From Paenibacillus sp. FSL R10-2782 (lineage in GTDB: Bacteria > Bacillota > Bacilli > Paenibacillales > Paenibacillaceae): a stretch of 64,000 nt of DNA. Made by a program: the position numbers and the translations under genes. Below are positions 53,479-60,783 of this stretch, piece after piece; positions within the stretch are counted from its first letter, which is position 1; each line of letters starts with the position of its first letter. The notes below the pieces were generated by a model. That model searched no databases and was not told the origin of the DNA. It was given only the letters and a program-made list of their open reading frames with translations. The stretch covers positions 2,223,001-2,287,000 of the forward strand of contig NZ_CP151951.1 in assembly GCF_038592985.1 (NCBI RefSeq). Reading direction: 5' to 3'.

Positions 53479-53984
53479 GTCGCACTCTATATGAGTGCGT
53501 GGATTGAAATGCTATCGCTTGCTGGAGGATTTTAAAGCGGGTAAGAGTCGCACTCTATATGAGTGCGTGGATTGAAATTGCTGTCATTTCTTCATCCTCC
53601 GTTTTATTTATTTTGTCGCACTCTATATGAGTGCGTGGATTGAAATTGGTGAGGTGAGACAATGACGGACATACAGTTTAGTCGCACTCTATATGGAGTG
53701 CGTGGATTGAAATAATTTCTCGGGTTTATGCTACTTGTAAATTTTTACGTCGCACTCTATATGGAGTGCGTGGATTGAAATCGAATAGCAAAGCTCTTTC
53801 GGACTTATATACTGCTTCGTCGCACTCTATATGGAGTGCGTGGATTGAAATTGTGTATGATGGTAGTTGTCCAGACTCACCTATCGTCGCACTCTGTATG
53901 GAGTGCGTGGATTGAAATCAGCCTGATCGATAGAACGGGCATATACGGTGTTGTCGCACTCTATATGAGTGCGTGGAATAAAAT
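53479..53984 (+). CRISPR. Type I-C CRISPR array, 8 repeats, 7 spacers
   Basis: Repeats start at 53479, 53547, 53615, 53681, 53749, 53819, 53886 and 53953. The repeat begins GTCGCACTC, has a self-pairing CGCACTC/GAGTGCG stem and ends GTGGATTGAAAT, the type I-C form, so transcription is left to right. Repeats 1-3 are 32 nt with a TATAT loop. Repeats 4-7 are 33 nt with one extra G, and repeat 7 also has CTGTATG. Repeat 8 is 32 nt with a decayed 3' end (GTGGAATAAAAT), marking the old, leader-distal end. Spacers are 36, 36, 34, 35, 37, 34 and 34 nt, all different. Confidence 0.97.
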
Positions 53985-54018
53985 TAGGATTTATATCCGT
54001 ACATGCAACCTATATATA

Positions 54019-54049
54019 ATCTCCAGAGGAAAACCTCCGGGGATTTTTT
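54019..54049 (+). terminator. Terminator of the CRISPR transcript
   Basis: AATCTCC-AGAGG and CCTCC-GGGGATT form an interrupted hairpin followed by six T, 35 bp after the last repeat. Confidence 0.65.
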
Positions 54050-54109
54050 GTTATATTGATTCGCATATCAAATTCTTCTGATATTTCGTTTTTTGGAAGC
54101 AAACTGTTA

Positions 54110-54319
54110 ATGATTATTAAAATAAGAAAGCCTTTGATTCTTATTTTAATAGTAATGGTAAATGGCCTTATCTCAGTAGGGAAGTTCATACACTCTATAC
54201 ATCAAAGAGGTAGGGATTTACAGATGGTGGAAGAAAGTTGCGAGAAGTATAGTAGCAATAGTGCGTTACATTTACTGGATTATCTGTTTAATACACGATC
54301 TAAGGAGTTCAAAACTTAA
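54110..54319 (+). CDS. Possible small membrane protein (69 aa)
   Basis: ATG 54110 opens MIIKIRKPLILILIVMVNGL, one clear membrane helix after a basic start, followed by a charged helical part ending FNTRSKEFKT. GGAAG lies about 11 nt upstream, so initiation is uncertain. It sits between the array and the crRNA-like element; a small membrane protein here could be a toxin, but this is speculation. Not recognised. Confidence 0.35.
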   Translation: MIIKIRKPLILILIVMVNGLISVGKFIHSIHQRGRDLQMVEESCEKYSSNSALHLLDYLFNTRSKEFKT

Positions 54320-54348
54320 TTTCAAGAAGTCGTAGCTAACCAGATTGT

Positions 54349-54362
54349 TTCCTATAGAAGTA
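54349..54362 (+). promoter_or_regulatory. Candidate target site (PAM plus seed) of the crRNA-like RNA
   Basis: TTC (54349-54351) is the usual type I-C PAM. It is followed by CTATAGAA (54352-54359), identical to the first 8 nt of the guide-like tail encoded at 54542-54535 on the minus strand; positions 10 and 11 also match (10 of the first 11). The site covers a -10-like TATAGA (54353-54358), so Cascade binding would block transcription to the right, toward 54400-54500, where AAAAGGAG (54401) and AGGAGG (54464) sit before only minute ORFs. Confidence 0.5.
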
Positions 54363-54500
54363 ATTCTGAACTTTAATGGTGAACTTGATAGGAAGTTAAT
54401 AAAAGGAGTTGGAGAAAAACGGACAGGAACTTAAAATTATTTTGTGAAGAGTCACAGAGGGTCAGGAGGAAAGGCGGAAGTTATGTTTTAAAAAGAAATG

Positions 54501-54567
54501 AAAAAACCCGCCATGGGCAGGCTCTAAAATATAGTTCTATAGTTTTCAATCCACGCTTTTCAGCGAC
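54501..54567 (-). ncRNA. crRNA-like small RNA with a single degenerate CRISPR repeat (CreA-like candidate)
   Basis: Read on the minus strand from 54567: GTCGC-TGAAAA-GCG, then the intact 3' handle TGGATTGAAAA, so both ends of the array repeat are kept while the middle is replaced. The new middle forms a CGCT-GAAA-AGCG stem with a tetraloop, a plausible Cas5c site. A guide-like tail follows (CTATAGAACTATATTTTAGA) and then a terminator hairpin (CCTGCC-CAT-GGCGGG, six T). No second repeat is seen. A promoter at 54574-54603 would start the RNA at 54567, the first base of the repeat. Confidence 0.6.
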
Positions 54568-54573
54568 ATGTCG

Positions 54574-54603
54574 AGTGTACCATAAATCGTTAGTGTGAAG
54601 CAA
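54574..54603 (-). promoter_or_regulatory. Promoter of the crRNA-like RNA
   Basis: On the minus strand TTGCTT (54603-54598), 18-bp spacer, TACACT (54579-54574). Predicted start about 7 nt later, at the degenerate repeat. The -35 directly abuts the left end of the IS3 element, so the insertion leaves it intact. Confidence 0.5.
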
Positions 54604-54686
54604 TGGATCGGCTACACTCTTCTAGACAGAAAAATTGTGGTCTAATATAGTAGACTACAGACCAACCTAGAAGGAGCAAATGGACG

Positions 54687-54971
54687 ATGACTAAAAAAGA
54701 AAGACGTACCTTTAGCGCTGAATTTAAAGCACAAATGGTTCAACTCTATCAGAGTGGTAAACCGCGAAAGGATATCATTCAAGAGTATGATTTGAATCCT
54801 TCATCGTTAGATAAATGGGTGAAACAGAGTTCCACATCTGGATCCTTCAAAGAGAAAGACAACCGAACTCCAGAGGAATTAGAACTGATCGAGCTTCGAA
54901 AACAGAACAAGCAACTGCTCATGGAGAATGACATTTTAAAGCAAGCCGCGCTGATCATGGGACGAAAGTAA
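54687..54971 (+). CDS. IS3-family transposase OrfA
   Basis: 94-residue DNA-binding half of the transposase: helix-turn-helix (RTFSAEFKAQMVQLYQSGKP and DIIQEYDLNPSSLDKWVKQ), then a leucine-zipper-like helix (LELIELRKQNKQLLMENDIL). AAGGAG precedes ATG 54687. The orfB frame is open through the end of orfA, so a -1 ribosomal frameshift near GGGACGAAAGT is expected to give the OrfAB fusion. Confidence 0.9.
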   Translation: MTKKERRTFSAEFKAQMVQLYQSGKPRKDIIQEYDLNPSSLDKWVKQSSTSGSFKEKDNRTPEELELIELRKQNKQLLMENDILKQAALIMGRK

Positions 54972-55012
54972 ATGTCATTCGCCAGAATAAACATAAATAC
55001 TCGGTATCAGCA

Positions 55013-55813
55013 ATGTGCGACGTCCTAAAGCTCCCTAGAAGCACCTATTATTATGAAGAAAACAAAGTGGAAGTGACATCGGAGGATGAGCTTCCCTCCC
55101 TGATTATGGACATTTTTCAAAGCAGCCGACAAAACTATGGTACGCGTAAGATAAAAAAAGAGTTGCACCAACAAGGCTTTACGGTATCCAGGCGGAGAAT
55201 AGGACGAATCATGAAAGAATATGGGCTGGTTTCCTCGTATACGATCGCTCAGTACAAGCCTCATCCCACGAAATGCAATGAAGCCAAGCAAGCGAATGTA
55301 TTGGACCGGAAATTTGAGCAAGAGCAGGCGTTATCTGTCGTCGTAAGCGATCTGACGTACGTTAGAGTAGGTTCATATTGGAATTACGTATGCTTCTTTG
55401 TGGATCTGTTTAACCGCGAAATTATCGGTTACAGTGCGGGGGCACACAAGGATGCCAAGCTGGTTTACCGTGCTTTGGCTTCGATTAAGGGCAACCTGAA
55501 TGACATTCAGCTCTTCCACACGGACCGAGGCAATGAATTCAAGAATAAGCTCATCGACGATGCGCTGGAGGCTTTTCAGATTGAGCGTTCCTTAAGCATG
55601 AAAGGCTGCCCCTATGACAACGCCGTTGCGGAAGCCACGTTTAAAATTTTCAAAACGGAGTTTGTGAAGAAACGTCATTTTGAAAGTCTAGCTGAGCTAA
55701 CCACAGAATTACATGACTATGTGCACTGGTTCAACCATATTCGGATTCACGGTTCTCTGGAGTACTTGAGTCCGGCTGAGTTCAAGCAGAGGCACCATAA
55801 AAAAGTTGTCTAG
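55013..55813 (+). CDS. IS3-family transposase OrfB (DDE integrase)
   Basis: 266 residues after ATG 55013 (longer if reached by frameshift from orfA). Contains the HTH_21-type N-part (SSRQNYGTRKIKKELHQQGF) and an rve integrase core with the DDE triad: VVSDLTYV, FHTDRGNEF and the Glu in NAVAEATFKIFKTE. C-terminal YLSPAEFKQRH is typical. No frameshift or stop inside, so the element may be active. Confidence 0.93.
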   Translation: MCDVLKLPRSTYYYEENKVEVTSEDELPSLIMDIFQSSRQNYGTRKIKKELHQQGFTVSRRRIGRIMKEYGLVSSYTIAQYKPHPTKCNEAKQANVLDRKFEQEQALSVVVSDLTYVRVGSYWNYVCFFVDLFNREIIGYSAGAHKDAKLVYRALASIKGNLNDIQLFHTDRGNEFKNKLIDDALEAFQIERSLSMKGCPYDNAVAEATFKIFKTEFVKKRHFESLAELTTELHDYVHWFNHIRIHGSLEYLSPAEFKQRHHKKVV

Positions 55814-55914
55814 TTTAGTGTTGACAATCCAGATAGATCGGCTACACTTAGCTGGACAATAAAAATGAGGGCTTGTAGAATAAACCTATCATCCTAAGGA
55901 GCGGATCATTTACA

Positions 55915-56196
55915 ATGCCAAAACAACGACGTACGTTCACAGCAGAGTTTAAAAAGCAAATCGTGCAACTCTACGAAAACGGAAAATCCCGAGTGGATAT
56001 TGTGGAGGAATATGACCTCACCGCATCGGCTTTGGATCGCTGGATTAAACAAGGCCAAACGACAGGCTCTTTCTCCGAGAAGGACAATCGTTCGCCAGAA
56101 AAAAATGAACTTATCGCTTTACGTAAAGAAAACCAACGTCTCAAAATGGAAAACGATATTTTAAAGCAAGCCGCGCTGATCATGGGACGAAAGTAG
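55915..56196 (+). CDS. IS3-family transposase OrfA of the decayed element
   Basis: 93 residues, intact: PKQRRTFTAEFKKQIVQLYE, HTH EEYDLTASALDRWIKQG, and zipper ELIALRKENQRLKMENDILK. Similar to the OrfA at 54687 but clearly diverged. Its last 38 nt (56158-56195) are identical to those of the other copy. Confidence 0.85.
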   Translation: MPKQRRTFTAEFKKQIVQLYENGKSRVDIVEEYDLTASALDRWIKQGQTTGSFSEKDNRSPEKNELIALRKENQRLKMENDILKQAALIMGRK

Positions 56197-56237
56197 CTAT
56201 CATCCAGAACAACCGTGATAAATACTCGGTATCAGCA

Positions 56238-56790
56238 ATGTGTGACGTCCTGCAAATCGCAAGAAGTACATTCTATTATGAAACGAAAGAAGAAGTGAAA
56301 TAGTGACGAGATCACCGAAGCTGTTGTGGACATTTTCCACAAGAATCGAAACCCCTATGATACACGAAAAATCAAAGTCAAACTCCAGGAACGCGGGCTC
56401 ATCATGTCTAGGCGGCGGATCGGTCGAAACATGAACGAACAGGGACTTGTTTCAATTTACACGGTAGATAAGCCCAATAAAGCCGATTGTAACGAAGATG
56501 CTATCAGTAATACATTGAACCGCGAGTTCTGCCAAAACACTTTGTGGTCAGTAATCTAACTTATGTGAAAGTCCCAGAACCAGTGGCACTATATTTGCGT
56601 GCTGGTGGATTTGTTTAATCAAGAAATCATCGGTCTTAGTGCAGGTCCTCGGAAGAACGCTGCTCTGGTTGCTCGCGCTTTTGCGACGGTGAAGGGCGAT
56701 TTACGCGACATCCAGTGGTTTCACACGGACCATGGGAGTGAGTTTAAAAATCAAAGCATGGATGAACTGCTAAATTTTCTGAGCCTTTGA
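56238..56790 (+). pseudogene. Broken OrfB of the decayed IS3 element
   Basis: The frame starts MCDVLQIARSTFYYET, stops at TAG about 56300, resumes at 56326 (MDIFHKNRNPYDTRKIKVKL), breaks again near 56559 and resumes at 56599 (MLVDLFNQEIIGLSAGPRKN) up to FHTDHGSEFKNQ. The region with the catalytic Glu and the C-terminus is deleted. At least two frame disruptions plus a 3' deletion. Confidence 0.88.
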
Positions 56791-56863
56791 TTTACTGTTG
56801 ACAATCCAGGCTATGTTTTAAGAACGTAGTTTTCTAACTGAATTATTTGAAGAAAATGAAGTA

Positions 56864-56902
56864 GGGAGTGTAGAAGTTTAAAAATCTACACTCCATTTTT
56901 TT
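56864..56902 (+). terminator. Hairpin terminator right of the IS elements
   Basis: GGAGTGTAGA and TCTACACTCC, perfect 10-bp stem, then ATTTTTTT. Confidence 0.75.
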
Positions 56903-56910
56903 AGGATCAA

Positions 56911-57104
56911 CTATGACCACTCTTTTTGTAGATATTGTAAATCTTCGTTGTATCTTCTAATAGTTTCTTCTATGGTGTCACGAACAATGGAGGGGGAGTT
57001 ATTATTCAGAAGTTCTTTTCTAATTCTTTAATATCTTTCTGTAATATTGAAATTAGTTTCATTTTTTCAGATTTGTCCATATAGTCATAGATTCGTCTCA
57101 TCAT
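56911..57104 (-). pseudogene. Frameshifted small helical protein gene (about 64 codons)
   Basis: On the minus strand ATG 57104 (AGGA upstream) reads MMRRIYDYMDKSEKMKLISI to a stop after EKNF. Adding one A in the GAAAAG run would join it to a second frame reading ELLNNNSPSIVRDTIEETIR to a stop at 56911. The total length, 194 nt, is one short of 65 codons. Helical and charged; not recognised. Either a recently broken gene or a homopolymer error. Confidence 0.45.
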
Positions 57105-57298
57105 CTTGTCCTATAATTTTTAAATTTATAAATTAGCCATGAGCTACAGGGGGGTCTGGCGTTCGAATAGCTGGTCCTAATCTTCAATCCGATTGTAAGA
57201 TTTTATTTATGTGAAATTATTTCAATCTTAAAAATCAATGATCAAATGACGATAAATAATATAAATGTTTACATAATAAGAATATTTTCACCATAACT

Positions 57299-57329
57299 TA
57301 GAGATATTATTTATCAATCTCTATATAAT
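57299..57329 (+). promoter_or_regulatory. cas operon promoter region with perfect dyad
   Basis: TAGAGAT (57299-57305) and ATCTCTA (57317-57323) flank 11 bp and abut a perfect TATAAT (57324-57329). No good -35 is present; the dyad occupies its place, suggesting regulator-dependent control of cas3. The 57105-57298 stretch is AT-rich without a clear gene. Confidence 0.5.
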
Positions 57330-57365
57330 CTTTATCTGGTAATAGGTCAAAAAGGAGTTATCGCT

Positions 57366-57512
57366 ATCATATACATTTTATTTATGCTTTTTTGGCTTCC
57401 GATGTGGCTAGTGATTACTTGGAAAAGACTATTTTTAAATAAATTTAGAGGAGTGAAAAAATGGACTATATCGCCCACATACGGGAAAGTGACCAAAAGA
57501 TTCAGACGATAG
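57366..57512 (+). CDS. Possible hydrophobic upstream ORF overlapping the cas3 start
   Basis: AAAGGAG (57351-57357) is ideally spaced (8 nt) from an ATC at 57366; the first ATG in that frame is 57384. The frame reads MLFWLPMWLVITWKRLFLNK then a basic stretch, one membrane helix plus positive tail, and ends at 57512 inside cas3 (start 57461) in another frame. It could be a regulatory upstream ORF or a small toxic peptide. Without a standard start the evidence is weak. Confidence 0.3.
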   Translation: MIYILFMLFWLPMWLVITWKRLFLNKFRGVKKWTISPTYGKVTKRFRR

Positions 57513-59950
57513 CCGAACACTTGCTAGAGACTCAAAAATTAGCAGAATCTTATGGTGCCAAAATAGGTATTCGACATATTACCGGACTCGCTGGTATGCT
57601 GCATGACTTGGGCAAATACACAGAAAAGTTTCAAGATTACATACGTTTGGCGGTGCAAAATCCTGACAATCCACCGAAGCGGGGAAGTGTAGATCATTCC
57701 ACGGCTGGTGGAAAGCTGTTATACAATCTCTTTCATATCCCCCCTCAAGGGACATTTGATCAGCAGGATTTTATGAACAAGGCACTATTATCCGAAGTTG
57801 TAGGAAATGCGATTATTTCACATCATGCCTATTTGCAGGATTTTTTAGATCCTGATCTGGAATCAAAATTTTTGGATCGGGTGCGTGACCGGGAATTAGA
57901 GGGATTTGATCATGCAGTCTCCCTTTTTTACGAGCAGGTGATGAAAAAATCTGAATTCTATCATTATGTCAATCAAGCAGGGGCCGAGTTGGCTGAGTAT
58001 ATGCAGCGGGATCATAGTCCAGACGTTGAACTCCAAATGATGTTCTTATCCAAGTTTGTGTTCAGTGCTTTGATTGATGCGGATCGCACGAATACCCGCT
58101 GTTTTGAAGAAAATAAGAGTATGGACGATAAAAGTACAGATGAATCTATGAATCGCCAACAGCTATTCCAAACGTATTATAACAGACTAATGGAGCGTAT
58201 TAACGCTCTGCAATCAGGAGAGGATGCCAACACATCCATTAATCTGCTTAGAAAACAAATGTCCGAGCAATGTGAGCAATTTGCAGACAAGCCTTCCGGC
58301 ATACATACTCTTTCAATCCCTACAGGGGGTGGAAAAACGCTGGCTAGTCTGCGTTATGCCCTAAAACATGCGGTCACATTTGAAAAGAAGCATATCATAT
58401 ACGTGGTTCCATTCACGACCATTATCGAACAAAACGCACGGGAGGTTCGTGAAATAATACAAGATGACGGCAACCTTCTGGAGCACCACTCCAATGTGGT
58501 CATGAATGAAATAGAGGATATAGACGGTGAGCGGCATGAGCTTGAAGATGTTGTGGTGAACACGCAGCAAAAATTAAAGCTGGCCAAGGATCATTGGGAT
58601 TCAGCAATCATTTTCACGACCATGGTGCAATTTTTAAATGTGTTTTACGCAGATGGCAGCAGAAATATCCGTAGACTTCATAATTTGAGTGAGTCGGTTA
58701 TTATTTTTGATGAAGTCCAAAAAGTCCCCACACACTGTATTTCATTGTTTAATCAAGCGCTGAATTTTTTGAAAACGTATGCCTCTTCCAGTATTGTTCT
58801 TTGCACGGCTACGCAACCGGAATTGGATTTTGTTCACAACAAGCTGGACATTGAACCGGATGCCGAAATGGTACATGAACTTGATCATGTCATTGAATCG
58901 TTTCAGCGGGTTGAAATTGTGGATAAAGCAACGGACGTGAACATGAATACGGAGAAACTTGCCGATTTCGTTGAGCAAAGACTTGCTGATGAATCAAGCC
59001 TACTTGTTATTCTCAATACAAAAGCGGTGGTCAAAAATTTATACCGCCGATTAAAAGAAGGCAATAGTACAGCTCCAATTTACCACTTAAGTACATCCAT
59101 GTGCCCCGCCCACCGCAATGATATATTGGAGCAAGTGAAAAAACATTTGAAGCATAAAGAGCCTGTCGTTTGCATCAGTACACAATTGATTGAAGCGGGA
59201 GTAGATATCAGTTTTAAGTGTGTGATTCGGTCGTTGGCTGGTTTGGATTCTATTGCTCAGGCAGCGGGCAGATGTAATCGCCACGGAGAAGATAACAAGA
59301 AGCAAGTGTATGTCATAGATCATGAAGAAGAAAATCTCAAGCGTTTAAAAGAAATTAAGATCGGCAAAGAAATTACTAGAAAAATGTTCATTGACTTAAA
59401 ACGTGACGAAACTTGCTTCGGAGGTAATGTATTGTCAGCACAGGCTATGGAGGTATATTTCCAAAAATATTACACCGAACTGGCAATAGATTTGAACTAT
59501 TTTGTACCTAAGCTAAGAAAAAATATGACTGAACTATTATCTGCCGATCGCAGTGAAAATACGTATTATCGCTCTTATTACGATGAGAAGGGTAGGGTTC
59601 TTCCCCTATTCTTAGCGAATAGCTATAAGACAGCGGCGAACCATTTTCAAGTCATTGAGGATCATACGACAGCTGTAATTGTTCCATATGGGAATGGAGA
59701 AAAAGAAGGAAGAGAAATTATCGCTGATCTCAATGGACAGCAAAGCATAGATGATCTTACCCGTTTGCTGCGCAGGGCGCAACCATTCACCATTAATATA
59801 TCTCACTTTGAGAAAGAACAACTGGATCGAAATAAGGCGCTAGTTTCTTTTCTGGATGGAAAAATATTGGCTTTAACCGATGGGGCCTATCATGATTGTT
59901 ATGGTATTAACCTTGAAAATGATAGTCCTCTTAGTGATTTTGTCCTTTAA
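57461..59950 (+). CDS. cas3: CRISPR-associated helicase/nuclease Cas3 (type I)
   Basis: 829 residues: N-terminal HD nuclease (about 1-220) with LAGMLHDLGKYTEKF, VDHSTAGGK and ISHHAYLQDF, then a superfamily 2 helicase: motif I STPTGGGKTLASLRY (about 285), motif II IIFDEVQKVPTH (about 415), ATQPELDF (motif III) and a C-terminal helicase part with STQLIEAGVDISF and AAGRCNRHGE (motif VI). It degrades DNA recruited by Cascade. GAGGAGTG precedes ATG 57461. First gene of the cas operon. Confidence 0.96.
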   Translation: MDYIAHIRESDQKIQTIAEHLLETQKLAESYGAKIGIRHITGLAGMLHDLGKYTEKFQDYIRLAVQNPDNPPKRGSVDHSTAGGKLLYNLFHIPPQGTFDQQDFMNKALLSEVVGNAIISHHAYLQDFLDPDLESKFLDRVRDRELEGFDHAVSLFYEQVMKKSEFYHYVNQAGAELAEYMQRDHSPDVELQMMFLSKFVFSALIDADRTNTRCFEENKSMDDKSTDESMNRQQLFQTYYNRLMERINALQSGEDANTSINLLRKQMSEQCEQFADKPSGIHTLSIPTGGGKTLASLRYALKHAVTFEKKHIIYVVPFTTIIEQNAREVREIIQDDGNLLEHHSNVVMNEIEDIDGERHELEDVVVNTQQKLKLAKDHWDSAIIFTTMVQFLNVFYADGSRNIRRLHNLSESVIIFDEVQKVPTHCISLFNQALNFLKTYASSSIVLCTATQPELDFVHNKLDIEPDAEMVHELDHVIESFQRVEIVDKATDVNMNTEKLADFVEQRLADESSLLVILNTKAVVKNLYRRLKEGNSTAPIYHLSTSMCPAHRNDILEQVKKHLKHKEPVVCISTQLIEAGVDISFKCVIRSLAGLDSIAQAAGRCNRHGEDNKKQVYVIDHEEENLKRLKEIKIGKEITRKMFIDLKRDETCFGGNVLSAQAMEVYFQKYYTELAIDLNYFVPKLRKNMTELLSADRSENTYYRSYYDEKGRVLPLFLANSYKTAANHFQVIEDHTTAVIVPYGNGEKEGREIIADLNGQQSIDDLTRLLRRAQPFTINISHFEKEQLDRNKALVSFLDGKILALTDGAYHDCYGINLENDSPLSDFVL

Positions 59951-59987
59951 CATGGCCTTTATTGGGACTCAGGACTTATCTTTTACG

Positions 59988-60016
59988 TTGACTGACTATG
60001 ACGAAAGTAATATTCT
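59988..60016 (+). promoter_or_regulatory. Weak candidate promoter between cas3 and cas5c
   Basis: TTGACT (59988-59993), 17-bp spacer, TATTCT (60011-60016) in the 113-bp gap, the largest gap inside the cas operon. It could allow Cascade expression apart from cas3. Confidence 0.3.
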
Positions 60017-60063
60017 GGTATTGTATGTAGAAAAAATAGGAATAGAAAGGAGGATTATGCTAG

Positions 60064-60783
60064 TTGAGAAACGCAATCGAATTCAAAGTGTATGGAGACT
60101 ATGCACTGTTCACAGACCCGCTAACCAAACTTGGTGGTGAGAAATTAACGTATAGTGTACCAACCTATCAGGCGCTAAAAGGGATCGTAGAAAGTATTTA
60201 TTGGAAACCCACCCTTACGATGATTGTTGACAAGGTTCGTGTACTAAAGCCTATTCGGATGGAGTCCAAGGGGATTCGGCCCATTGAATACGGCGGCGGT
60301 AATACGCTTGCTAATTATACTTACCTGAAAGACCCGTGCTATGAGGTTCAGGCTCATTTTATTTTCAATCCGCATCGTCCCGAGATGGAATATGATCGTA
60401 ACGAAAACAAGCATCACAATATACTCAAACGCTCCTTACTGGCGGGTGGACGCAGAGATATTTTCCTGGGCACACGGGAATGCCAAGCTTATGTAGAGCC
60501 ATGTGTTTTTGGTGAATCCCCCGGTTTCTATGATAATTATGGAGACATTCATTTGGGAAATATGGTGCATGGAATGAACTACCCGGATGAGACAGGTCGA
60601 AATCAGTTGGAGGTGCGCTTGTGGAATCCTGTGATGAAGGACGGGGTCATTGAGTTTATTCCACCGGAGAAATGCCCACAAGTTCGTATCATAGGCGAAA
60701 TGCAGTCCAAACAATTTGCTGAAAATAACGTTCAATCCGCAGACGAGCTGCTTGCAGAGTGGGAGGGGTGGGGCATGAAATGA
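60064..60783 (+). CDS. cas5c: Type I-C Cas5c (Cas5d) pre-crRNA endonuclease
   Basis: Processes pre-crRNA and caps the 5' end of the crRNA in Cascade; type I-C lacks Cas6. 239 residues with the N-terminal RAMP fold ([20 protein letters not shown]). Candidate catalytic residues: Tyr in the N-terminal part and the Lys-His-His of [14 protein letters not shown] at about residue 117, as in Bacillus Cas5d. TTG 60064 has AAAGGAGGA upstream. It ends overlapping the cas8c start. Confidence 0.93.
   Translation: MRNAIEFKVYGDYALFTDPLTKLGGEKLTYSVPTYQALKGIVESIYWKPTLTMIVDKVRVLKPIRMESKGIRPIEYGGGNTLANYTYLKDPCYEVQAHFIFNPHRPEMEYDRNENKHHNILKRSLLAGGRRDIFLGTRECQAYVEPCVFGESPGFYDNYGDIHLGNMVHGMNYPDETGRNQLEVRLWNPVMKDGVIEFIPPEKCPQVRIIGEMQSKQFAENNVQSADELLAEWEGWGMK

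Larger units (their letters stand above)
54604..55831 (+). mobile_element. IS3-family insertion sequence, apparently complete
   Basis: 1,228 bp. Imperfect terminal inverted repeats: left end TGGATCGGCTACACTCTTCT (from 54604), right end, read inward, TGGATTGTCAACACTAAACT (from 55831); both continue to CTAGACA. It holds an orfA and an orfB in different frames. No clear target duplication is visible at the flanks, perhaps because a second element lies 2 bp to the right. Confidence 0.8.
55834..56808 (+). mobile_element. Second, decayed IS3-family element
   Basis: About 975 bp, related to but diverged from the element 2 bp upstream. Left end GATCGGCTACACTTAGCTGG (from 55836), right end TGGATTGTCAACAGTAAATC read inward from 56808. 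orfA is intact, orfB is broken and lacks the last catalytic residue, so it cannot move by itself. Confidence 0.75.

Noticed and set aside
53836..54081. 81-codon ORF inside the CRISPR array
   Set aside because: It is made of repeats and spacers and has no independent coding signal.
54604..56808. Composite transposon formed by the two IS3 elements
   Set aside because: The elements are adjacent (2 bp apart) with no cargo, differ in sequence, and show no common target duplication.
57321..57329. Second possible target of the crRNA-like guide at the cas3 -10 (CTATATAA, 7 of 8 to the seed)
   Set aside because: The preceding bases are TCT, not a TTC PAM, and AT-rich promoters often match such a seed by chance; the 54352 site is far better.
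59880..60140. 86-codon ORF across the cas3-cas5c gap
   Set aside because: It overlaps the ends of both cas genes in another frame and lacks a ribosome site; cas5c starts properly at TTG 60064.
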